Below, piece by piece: positions 1-8,130 of a DNA stretch of 10,947 nucleotides (the stretch's first letter is position 1; each line of letters begins with the position of its first letter). This DNA is from Spirogloea muscicola (lineage: Eukaryota > Streptophyta > Zygnematophyceae > Spirogloeales > Spirogloeaceae). The DNA lies in the NCBI GenBank assembly GCA_009602725.1, contig WELB01000121.1:355732-366678 (forward strand), in the 5' to 3' direction. Made by a program: the position numbers and the translations under genes. The notes below the pieces were generated by a model. That model ran no database searches. It was not told the origin of the DNA and saw nothing but the letters and a program-made list of their open reading frames with translations.

Positions 1-951
1 CCTGACCGCGGCGGCGCCGCGCGCGGTGCGGGGGCAGGCGCCGGGGCCGGCGCGCGCGTCGCTCAGCCGCATCTACAAGAGCGACTACCTCGAGCTGCAG
101 GGCAGCCCGGCGGTCATCAAGCTGCTGTCCAAGACAGGTGACGGCCTGGGTTGGAGGGCTACAATTAGGGTCAAGGTTACAGCCAAGAAATTGGGACATG
201 GGTCTAGGACCAGATATCCAGGATTTAGGGTTTTGGGTTCAGCATTGGGTGAGAGCTAGGCCCCAACTGGCGGCCGCTGGCTGTTGCTGCGGGGGCTCAC
301 TGGTGGAGTGGCGATGTCGGCAGGCGACAGGACCGTGCTCTTCGCCGACGCCGTCGCCAAGGTCAACAGGCGCAACCAGATCGTGAGGCGGCTGCTGCTC
401 ATCACGGACGCCGCCCTGTACGTGCTCGAGCCGGAGACGTTCCGCCTCAAGCGGCGCATTCCACACGCGGCCATCCGGACGCTGGGGCTCAGCGACCTCA
501 CCGACTACTTCTTCACGGTCCACGTGCCAGCGGAGCACGACCTCCTGGTCGCCAGCACGCGGAAGACAGAGATTGTGACCGTTCTGGTGGAAGCGTTGAA
601 GAAAGCCACTGGTGCTGATCTTGACGTACATTTTGCCAATAGGTCTGTAGGCCCGCTCTTTGGCGCCACTGCACGCCTGCTTCCACCAGGCGATGGTTCA
701 CACTCCCATGTCAACACTGTTTGTGTCTGCGTCTCTCTTCACTCTCGTCATTGGCCCAGTGGCCCCTGCAGCTGATATATGATGATGATATGTCCTCATT
801 GTGTTGTGGCTGCAGGCTAGACTTCAGAATAGACACTGAGAACACCAGGGTGCTGGAGTTTGAGGCTGCCAATGGTACGTTGTGCTGGTCCACTGCCTCT
901 GCCCCTTCACTGGTGACTGTTCACCGAGCAGGGCCGAGATCGACCATGTGA
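1..951 (+). CDS. Myosin-I-type tail homology 1 (TH1) domain protein, C-terminal part
   Basis: Three exons are supported: 2-137, 324-642 and 816-951, with GT-AG introns of 186 and 173 bases (phases 1 and 2). Joined, they give about 196 residues ending at TGA 949-951, and the frame is open through the left edge. The product reads as a TH1 domain: KSDYLEL near the start, then KTGDRTVLFADAVAKVNRR across the first junction, LLLITDAALYVL, KRRIP, DYFFTVHV, a RKTEIVTVL block, and LDVHFANRLDFRI across the second junction. In class I myosins this basic domain binds acidic phospholipids and ties the motor to membranes. No motor or IQ motif is in the window; an Ala/Pro/Arg-rich linker precedes the domain, so it may be a full myosin or a stand-alone TH1 protein. 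The last 26 or so residues are weakly TH1-like. A good-looking donor (gtacgt) at 875 is unused in this model because the nearest in-frame acceptor would leave an intron of only about 56 bases. Confidence 0.8.
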
Positions 952-1006
952 GGACCAATGCCATTGCCATGCTTGCCAGCCTGGCAATGGCATTGGTCCT
1001 CACATG
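945..1006. repeat. Perfect 25-bp inverted repeat (hairpin) over the TH1 stop codon
   Basis: Left arm 945-969 and right arm 982-1006 are exact reverse complements, separated by a 12-base loop (970-981). The TGA stop of the TH1 gene (949-951) lies inside the left arm, so the mRNA could fold a 62-base hairpin starting at its last codons. No flanking target-site duplication is obvious. It could be a 3' UTR structure, a small-RNA precursor, a tiny palindromic element or a library artefact. Confidence 0.9.
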
Positions 1007-1040
1007 CTCGGGTAATCTTCACCTGACTCCCTTCACTGTA

Positions 1041-1045
1041 TGTAA
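1041..1045 (+). terminator. Possible TGTAA poly(A) signal of the TH1 gene
   Basis: TGTAA lies 90 bases downstream of the TGA at 949-951, a reasonable place for 3' end formation. UGUAA is the usual poly(A) signal in chlorophytes such as Chlamydomonas. A 5-mer is weak evidence alone; it gains a little from its position. Confidence 0.35.
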
Positions 1046-1149
1046 TGGTCCAGGTGGGGTAAGCATGAGGATTACCCCTGTTCAAGGGACTTACTGATCT
1101 ACCCTATACAATGTCAAGCCAGGCCTGCAGCAGAGCAGCCTGAGGCTTC

Positions 1150-1154
1150 TTACA
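1150..1154 (-). terminator. Possible TGTAA poly(A) signal of the lipoamide dehydrogenase gene
   Basis: This is the only TGTAA I found on the - strand between the gene's stop and position 1150. It implies a 3' UTR of about 590 bases from the stop at 1742, or about 750 from 1907. UTRs of that length are normal in green algae, but a chance match over this distance is quite likely. Confidence 0.25.
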
Positions 1155-1534
1155 GGTCAGTCACACTGGAAAGCGGACTTTTGACATAGCCTGCCTTCTT
1201 ATTTGCTGGTACGCGCATGCAGCCCAGCCTGCCAGGCAGCCACGTGCACAGGCAGAATCCTAGGCAACGTAGCACATACTGTAGATACTGCAAGCCTCCC
1301 CTATGGAGAGCAATGGCCCCTCGTGGCAGCCACAGCACACAAATGTCAATGTCCTGATTCTACAGTAGCCTGTCCTCTGTGACGGTCTCAGCCTTACTTC
1401 CCGATTCAGCTAATCAATGGCTTGCTAATGTGTGCAACAGCATCTACTGCTTGTGATTTGAGGATTAGCAGCGCTTCTGCCAAAATCCCTCATAGGTAGC
1501 GAATATGGACATGGGGGCCTAGAGGTGAAAAAAG

Positions 1535-1563
1535 GGCGGGGAAGGGGGGGGGGGGTATAAAAG
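1535..1563 (+). other. G-run (12 G) followed directly by TATAAAAGG
   Basis: GGGCGGGG at 1535-1542 is followed by an unbroken run of 12 G at 1544-1555 and then TATAAAAGG at 1556-1564, with further G-rich sequence to about 1602. The G tracts could form a G-quadruplex on the + strand. The TATA match is canonical, but no + strand gene is visible downstream, and the site lies in the probable 3' UTR of the - strand gene. Homopolymer length is uncertain in short-read assemblies. Confidence 0.5.
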
Positions 1564-1741
1564 GATGCGAAAGAGGAGGAGAGGTTGGAGAAGGGGGGTG
1601 GTCCATGCACTGGTCTCTCACAACTATGCTATGCAAGCTTGAGTGTTTAAGCATGCAAGCATATGAGGGAAGCATGAAGCTGCTGTGCGAAGCACTGCCT
1701 GAGTATTTCCTAAAAATGTGAGCAACGCTGACAAGGACAGC

Positions 1742-4700
1742 TCAGATGGGCACTGGCTCAGGTGCCGCCTCTGCTCGCAGGGCTGGACTTTCCTCTTCCT
1801 GCACCTGTAGATTGTTGACATGAGAAACAGTGAGCCACCACAGATCGAAATTGCTGTCTTAACCAAGAACAGTTTCTCAGGAGTATTAGGTAAGGCTCGT
1901 TGTCTATCATAAGAGCAAGATTAATGAGTTGAGTAGAATATGAGATGTCCTGACCAATGACAGGTGTGCACTCTTGAAGAGCTCGTCAAGAACCTCCGAC
2001 AATGTGGGATGAGCGTGCACAGCGAACTTGATGTCCTGCACCTCAAAGCACAAACTCAATCAGCCACATGCAAGCTAGGTTGCAGAAGCCAAGAGCACCA
2101 TCCATCATGAGCGAGAAGCAGAAGATGGTGGCAAGCTTGCGGAGACTTGCGGCAGCCGACCTGCACAGTTTGGCCGGTGGCAATGGCATTTGAAGCCTCG
2201 TGTATCAAGTCGGCCGCATGTAGGCCAATGATGTGCACCCCAAGAATCTCTCCAGTGTCACGCCGATAAATCATCTGCACAGAAGGCACACATCCTTGAG
2301 TTGCATAGACAAACAACATCTATTCACACACCTCTTTGTAGCTATGGGAAGGCATCTGTAGCAACCAAGTCAGACAAGCGACTGCTCCACTGCAGCAGCT
2401 TGTGCACAGCGGCCTCTCATGAGACATTGTGCTACAAACTACTAGATTACCTTTGCGAGGCCGTCACTCTCGTTCTCTGCAAGAGCCTTCGAATTTGCCT
2501 TAAAACTTGTCTTGACAACATCAACCTCAAATCCTTCCTCTTCCGCCTTCTTCCTGGCTTGGGGCTGTGACAAGGGGAGAGTGCATGCCTGTTCATGTGC
2601 TCTGCTAGTGGTACCCTGCTCTAGAAAGCTGGGCTTCTTACTGTCCAGCAAGACAGCAACAGAAGCTGATAGTAACTTGGATCAAGGAGCAGGTTGTTCC
2701 AGTATTGAACAACTGAATTCACAAGTGATTTGATGGAAGAGCTACCTCAGTGAAGCCAGCAAAGCTGATCTCAGGATGCGTGAAACATGCGGCTGGAATG
2801 CTTTGCGGGTTCAGCAGATAATCGCTGCCTTTGATATTCTCAACCACTGCTCAAAGGCAGGTAACGGCTTCGTCATTAGCAGGTCATGCTTGAATTTAAG
2901 ATGAAGACTGAGACTTTGTCACGAATGGCACAGCAATGATGCAACATTTCTGGCTGTCAAAATACGATAGTGATGCCAGTAGCCAGTGTTCTTCTACAAA
3001 CAAGCCAAGCAGTATACACGCAATCTGTAGTGAACAGGGAAGAAGAATGAAGACCTGCAATGCCTTGCGCACTGGCAGCATGTGCAAGCATCATCTTTCC
3101 ATTGGCATCTCCAATGCAGTAGAGATGAGGAATCTGAGAAAACCATGTAAATGATCAGATGATTGGTAAGACATGTGGGGGCCAGGTAACACCGCAGCGC
3201 TTGGCATCTGTTAGGAATCATAAATAGGCCTCTGAGCGCTGCAAAACCGTAACGAAATGATAACCACGACCAGCGGTGGTGCTCAATGATCTTACCACAG
3301 TCCCAGAAGCATCAATGACCTGCATTCGCTCATCAACAGGTACAAAGCCACGGATGGTCTCGACATTGACCTGTTTCAATTTCAATGAATTGTTAGAGCC
3401 ATCAAAAACTTTGCATGCCTTGGACATCTGACTTGCTTTGGCACAGACCCGTGACACATATACTATCAGCAGGAAGGTGTAGCCAACAGGACAATACACA
3501 CGCCATGTTCAGCAAGAGACTGATTGCCGTGTAGAACAAGCCCCTAGGACGGTTCACCTTGTCAAGGCCAAGCCCCTTCGTGAAGGGAGCCCTGCCAGTG
3601 GCTATCAGAGCAGCATCTACCTGGTGACACACAGATACCCCAGAGGAGGTGACATGAGGTTTTGCAGCAGTGCCGCTTCCAGATACGTGCACAATACAAG
3701 GAGGTGCAAGATGGCTGAGCGTGACTCTCACCTCAAGTGTTTCTTTGGGCTCCTTCGTCTTGGTATCCACCAGCTCAATCTGGACAGGCTTCCCATCTCT
3801 AGCTGGTGTGATCTGTTGCAGCAATCGTCAGATCAGAGCATGGCTTTGCACCTTGACCAGGCGAGGCACCTTGCAGAGGCTGACTCAGGGGCTTGAAGTA
3901 TTTTTCCACCTTCTTTGCAATGACTCCAGTGTGATAGTCAATCTTCCTTGGCTGAATGAGGATGCGCTGAGCCAGCTTGCCAATCTCGGGATCAAAACCA
4001 GGCATCAATCCATCCAGCGCCTCAATGAAGGTTACCTGATCAGATGTTACTGATCAATGGTTACTTGAAGAGAACTCTTGATGACAAGCACACCCAGGTT
4101 GCGAGAACAAGCACGTAGCTAGTCACAAGTTACTTGCTCTGCATACATGGTCCATAAATGAGAGTCCATGATAGTCAAAGAGCTTGGTTCCTCCATCGAG
4201 CCACAGAGAGAGCATTCCTTCTTCATCCAGAGGCACACGGCGTACCTCACTGCCAAGGGCAGTGTAGACGTCACTAAATTCAAGACCAATGTAACCGCTG
4301 CCGACAATGGCTATCCAATCGGGTACCCACTCCAACTTCAATGCGTGGTCGCTTGTGAAGACAGTCTTTCCTGCGACATCAAGATTACTGGCACAGTCCA
4401 TCAGTAGGAGCCAATGTAAAGAAGACACTCAGGGTGCTCTGCTATACAGCTGCTGCTCCAGCGTGCACGATAGTGCTCTAACTATGAGTTACAGAGAGTG
4501 GCAGCAAGTTGAAGCTGAAGGGGAGCTTGCACCGTCAATTTCAATTCCAGGAGGAACCCATGGTGTAGAGCCAGTGGCAATGATGATGTCACGAGCAGTG
4601 ACAACCTTGTCTGGGAAGCCGATCCTTCCATAACGCACCTTCTGGGAACTCTGAAAGGCGCTCATGTGCACAGGCTATGTGACCACCGAAGTTCTCATAC

Positions 4701-5943
4701 GAGCTCACAGTATGAATCAGCGCACAAGCACAGTCTTTCTGGCTCTCAAGCCACATGCAATGCACAAGCCATACTGTCATAATGCAATCAGTCCCAGAAT
4801 GTAAACAACCAAGCACCTTGTATCACAGACTGGTTCAAGGTGCAAGAGGTTCCTCAAAGCTTACCACTAGTGTACCGATTCCAGTGAGAAGATCAACTCC
4901 CAGAGCCTTCAGTGAGTTTGTCAAATTTCCACGGACTTTAGAGGCAAGACCATTTGCATGATCGGCTACAGCCTGCCGGTCATAGCTTGACGCTTGAATC
5001 TGCTAGCAGGTCAGGACAGGCGTCTTTAAGGTCAGGAGTCATGAGTTGGTTATGCAGGTGCTCGTGACCAATGCTGACTTGACGTTGTTGACAGAAGTAC
5101 GACTTATCAGACACAATGCCCATTCCCCAATCGCTACCATATCTCTTATAACGCAACTACTATCTCAGGCGACGTATAGGTGATAATGAGGTGCGAGCGG
5201 GTATTTGAGCAGGAGTTGAGGTCAAGACTTGATGCAAACCTGGATGCCCAGTGCCTTCAGGTGGTGCTCGTCCTGGTACTCCCGCAAACGACCACTCACA
5301 GCCAAGAGCGCCTTGGAGGGCACACAGCCCCGGTTCACGCATGTCCCACCAACTTCATCGCCCTCAATGATGGCAGTCTTCAACCCCTGATCGGTCCAAA
5401 TATTGCATGCTCAAATTGACTCAGAAAGAGCACTTGACTGCGGGGGCTGGAGAGACAACTGACGAACTCCTGCTCAATGTGTAAAGAGCAGGCCCAGACA
5501 GCTCAGAGGGATGGCCAGCGAGACGCGGTCGCTGAGCAGGAGCCTGAGTGAACTGGTTATGCTCAGCGATCACATCAAGCACGCAAGCTCGAGGGTGACC
5601 TTTCCGTCTCGTCTCGGAGGTTCACGGCTAGTGACCTCGTCACGAAGCGACCAATCTGGACACCAGAGGCAAGCACGACCGCTGTGGCTGAGCTCCTTAC
5701 GTGCTCCACAGCGTGCAGGGCGGCACCGTGGCCGCCGACGCCGGCTCCGATGATGATGAGGTCGTAGTCGAAGCTGCCGGCAGCGCCGTTGCTGGCCGCG
5801 GCGGCGGCCACGGTGGCTGGGCCGGCGGCGGCGACGGCGAGCCGGCGCCTCCCGCGAGGCACCGCGGCGGCGCGACACGCCTAGCTCATCCCTAGCGCTT
5901 NGGCGGCGCGCGGCGGCGCGGGGCAGGCGCGCAGGGCCGCCAT
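1742..5943 (-). CDS. Plastid-type dihydrolipoamide dehydrogenase (E3 of pyruvate dehydrogenase)
   Basis: This FAD enzyme reoxidises dihydrolipoamide with NAD+ in the plastid pyruvate dehydrogenase complex, feeding acetyl-CoA to fatty acid synthesis. Exons, 5' to 3' on the - strand: 5880-5701, 5386-5240, 4999-4865, 4650-4533, 4370-4246, 4035-3910, 3812-3732, 3620-3558, 3370-3296, 3133-3055, 2846-2746, 2564-2451, 2274-2161, 2035-1955 (or to the stop at 1907), and a likely last exon 1804-1742. All introns are GT-AG, and junction frames match plant plastid E3 residue for residue. Counting from 5880: FAD motif GAGVGG at 45-50, redox disulfide CVNRGC at 76-81 (plastid form; mitochondrial E3 has CLNVGC), NAD motif GSGYIG at 217-222, catalytic HPTLSE at 495-500. 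About 530 residues, near the plant length of about 570, so it is probably functional. The extreme N-terminus is unresolved: an ATG at 5943 in good context starts a transit-like peptide that is interrupted by N5901 and an in-frame TAG (5883-5881). Confidence 0.93.
5881..5943 (-). other. Likely start of the E3 transit peptide, broken by an N and an in-frame stop
   Basis: Reading down from ATG 5943-5941 (context GCCATGGCG) gives [14 protein letters not shown], then a codon containing the N at 5901, then ALGMS and TAG at 5883-5881, in the same frame as the FAD-binding exon. No ATG lies between that stop and the conserved domain. CTAG at 5884-5881 could itself be an intron acceptor, with exon sequence resuming at 5880. 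The donor would then have to lie in sequence missing at the N, since no GT exists between the ATG and the acceptor. The flanks are extremely GC-rich, a typical short-read dropout. Confidence 0.55.
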
Positions 5944-6148
5944 GGCGTGTGGGGGTGTGTCTGCGGCGGGAGGCCGCAGGGGTACCTGTCGCCGTCGCGG
6001 GGGGACGCGGACGGAACGGCGCCGCGACGGCGGCTCCGTTGCGCGCCTCCGCACCAGTCCTTGCACATTCCTTCCGGCGGGCGTCTCACAGCCATCGCCT
6101 GACGTTGGAAGAAATGGGGGAAATGGGGACTCTCCAGTAGAGGGCGGT

Positions 6149-6415
6149 GGCTGTGAGTGGCCAGCCCAGAAACAAAAAGGAAATGACAAAGTTCGAAGGA
6201 GCGAGAGAGAGCCCCCCGTTCCTCGTGGACGGCCACCTCTTTCCTCTGCTTCCGCTTTGCCCTCTCGCCCAAATGCGACTGAGAAGTCCATGGGCTCAAC
6301 CTTCACTGCCTCTGGGAAAGAAGCAAGCGCGGCCAGATTTACTGGTGGCTGGGAGAGGCCAGCCCAAAGAGAGAAGGGCTCGCCCATTGAGGATAGGGGC
6401 TGGAAAAGCCAGCCC
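6149..6415. repeat. Three dispersed copies of a GGCTGG...CCAGCC hairpin motif
   Basis: Related short inverted repeats occur at 6149-6166 (GGCTG, 8-base gap, CAGCC), 6347-6364 (GGCTGG, 6-base gap, CCAGCC) and 6397-6415 (GGGCTGG, 5-base gap, CCAGCCC). Each is followed by a similar A/G-rich stretch beginning CCCAGAAA or CCCAAAGA, so the copies are imperfect repeats of one unit about 30 bases long. They lie on the 3' side of the retroelement-like fragment and may be part of its tail. Confidence 0.5.
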
Positions 6416-6491
6416 AGAAAAGAATGACGAGAAGGGGCCAGGGGAAGTACGAAGAATAACAAGCACAGAAAGCGAAGCAGCTACGAAGCAC

Positions 6492-6809
6492 TCAGTAACC
6501 CCTGCTAAGCAGCCTCAGGTCAGAGAGACTGGGTTCCTGGAAGCGGGTCCCCTGGCCAGAGCCAGAGGCAGCAGCGAGGGCTCTGCCTGCACGCAGGTGC
6601 AGCGCGCGGGCCATAGACCTCTGCAGCGAGACGGCCAAGCGCATGTGGTACACCTGCGCTAGCGACCCTGCTGCATGGGAGTCCACCGGCTCCCCATGGA
6701 AGCGGCGGGCAATGGCGTGACGAGAGAGCTGGTTGAGCAGCTCGAGCCACCGAGCGCCCAGCGCCCCGTGCGTATCGATGGCGAAAGGAAAAGTGGCTCT
6801 GGGATGAGC
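6492..6809 (-). mobile_element. Probable 5'-truncated non-LTR retrotransposon, reverse transcriptase C-terminus
   Basis: An open frame of about 106 codons ends at TGA 6494-6492. It reads FPFAIDTHGALG, then LLNQLSRHAIARR and, near the end, MRLAVSLQRSMARALH. This spacing, a PF-hydrophobic-DT-x-G-x-LG block followed about 60 residues later by an L-x-V-x-LQR-x-x-A block, resembles the C-terminal tail after the reverse transcriptase of many LINE-type elements. No catalytic reverse transcriptase motif lies upstream on this strand, which suits 5' truncation. No target-site duplication or poly(A) tail could be identified. The frame has no start of its own and is probably not a gene. The call rests on remembered family patterns, so it is tentative; an unrelated ORF by chance is the alternative. 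Confidence 0.42.
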
Positions 6810-7631
6810 CACCTTTCCTCTCTCACTCCCTGTCGAAATACACCCTGCTGTTACCTGCAAGTGGGCTCCTTGCGAGTGAGGCGCTCACTGCCTTATATTG
6901 GTCTCCTTTCTCCTTGCTGGGTCACTCATTCACGGGTGCCACCAGATCTCTGGGCTGGCCACTACAGGCACTGCCTGCCCACGTGTGGAGTAGCCATTCC
7001 TCTGCCCCTTCAATACCATGATCACCTTCAAAAAAAACGGCCACTCTTCACCTGCCTATCCTATGATTGTGACACTCCTCAACGTTTCCAGCTCCCTCCT
7101 TCCGGCCGTCCAGCTCTAGTTCCCGAAGTGTCCGTTTCCACCTCTCTTTGCTGACTAGTGGGCACAGAAGTACTGAGTGATTGATCAGGCTCCAGGATGG
7201 GAATAAAAAGCGGAGCAACAGTGCAGTCAATACGTCCTTGTCAATCTTATAATACCTCAGCTAACTCTGAGCAACTTGTCTCCTCTCTGGTGTACACCTT
7301 AAGTCTCTTTCTGTGGACGCTGGGCTTTGACTCGACTAGTTCACTTCTACAAGCAGCAACATCACTACTCTCCCCGCTCTGTAATATAGAAATAAATATC
7401 TCTCTCGGACTCTTGAATGCTGTTGCACTATCCTTGATTTTGCTGTTGCTGGGGAGGTGACAATGTGGGTGGGTCACTTGGCGAGGATATAGGACGTCTT
7501 CAGTGTTCTCATAGACCGGCACCTGCTTAGTCTATCGTTGTTCGCTTGATTGCAAAGATGACACTGTATTGATCTTCTCCGAAAAATGCACGAGGCTCAA
7601 GGAAGTATACCTATCTTTACTCGAGCTCCTC

Positions 7632-7636
7632 TTACA
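7632..7636 (-). terminator. Possible TGTAA poly(A) signal of the ELF3-like gene
   Basis: This is the first TGTAA I found on the - strand downstream of the TAG at 8133-8131, implying a 3' UTR near 500 bases. It is compatible with green-algal 3' ends but could be chance. Confidence 0.25.
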
Positions 7637-7672
7637 AACAGCGACTCTGTCTTGCAGACTGCCTTGCGAGCT

Positions 7673-7728
7673 TCTGCCCTTCCCGATCACATGTCTGCCC
7701 TTCCCGATCACATGTCGACATTGTGATC
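7673..7728. repeat. Perfect 21-bp tandem duplication with an overlapping palindrome
   Basis: The 21-base unit TCTGCCCTTCCCGATCACATG occupies 7673-7693 and 7694-7714 with no mismatch. The second copy runs into an imperfect palindrome: GATCACATG (7706-7714), TCGA (7715-7718), then CA, one extra T and TGTGATC to 7728. It lies in the probable 3' UTR of the ELF3-like gene. It could be recent replication slippage or a duplicated protein-binding site; nothing here decides. Confidence 0.8.
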
Positions 7729-8130
7729 ATAATTTCCAAGTCTGACCAGCCAATTCGAAGTCCGACCAACAACCACTTGTCAGCAAAACCAAGCCCAGCT
7801 GTCCAGCATGTGGGGCAATGCACACACCGCTTGGCCATTTGAGGGGCTTAAAAGCAAAGAATTGAAATTAGTGTCAGTGGATGTGTATAACCGGGCAAAC
7901 AAGACCTCGTCAGACAGGCAGCCATCCTGCGGGGATGTCAACCATATGCCGCTGCAATGCCTCTGGCAGAAGTCTGGTATGACCTCGGTCAGGGGCCACT
8001 GAATAATGAGAGTAAGGACACCCTAAGGCAGCTTGGGTAGCACTGACAATACAATATCGATTGGAATGACACAGGAGCAAGGCTGACGAAAACAATTGAG
8101 GGCTAAACAAGCATTATCCTTCATAGAAGC

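Larger units (their letters stand above)
1046..1741. other. Convergent intergenic / 3' UTR region
   Basis: No convincing coding sequence is seen on either strand. The region separates the 3' ends of the TH1 gene (+) and the lipoamide dehydrogenase gene (-), and probably consists largely of the latter's 3' UTR. It holds a possible TGTAA signal on the - strand (1150-1154) and the G-run/TATA element at 1535-1563. The base composition is more balanced than in the exons. Confidence 0.6.
5944..8130. other. Long intergenic region between the E3 and ELF3-like genes
   Basis: About 2.2 kb without an intact gene. The part next to 5943 (to about 6100) is very GC-rich and should hold the E3 promoter and 5' UTR, though I see no clear TATA box. 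From 6149 to 6860 it holds short hairpins and a retroelement-like fragment. From about 6870 to 7670 it is more AT-rich with no feature I can support. Between 7673 and 7728 lie a tandem duplication and a palindrome. The final 500 bases are probably the ELF3-like 3' UTR. Confidence 0.6.

Noticed and set aside
882-1097. A + strand frame through the hairpin, reading AIAMLASLAMALVL, as a membrane peptide
   Set aside because: It follows from translating a perfect palindrome; no splice site puts the TH1 exons into this frame and no gene context supports it.
4821-4860. GGTTCAAGG-like sequence as a tRNA T-arm
   Set aside because: No matching acceptor stem, anticodon arm or D-arm nearby; it lies in an E3 intron.
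5881-6462. The - strand frame upstream of ATG 5943 as an N-terminal extension of E3
   Set aside because: It is repeat-derived (WLFQPLS, FWAGHSQPP patterns from the hairpins), resembles no transit peptide, and still meets the TAG at 5883-5881.
5942-6662. Two long + strand open frames rich in Arg, Gly and Ser
   Set aside because: Composition follows GC-rich sequence and the hairpin repeats, no family is recognisable, and they oppose the E3 first exon and the retroelement-like frame.
7197-7460. A + strand 87-codon frame with a hydrophobic C-terminus
   Set aside because: Low-information Leu/Ser-rich sequence with no family resemblance, signal or neighbouring exon.
7247-7522. A 91-codon - strand open frame
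   Set aside because: It starts at GTG, has no recognisable motif or splice partners, and lies in an AT-richer intergenic stretch.
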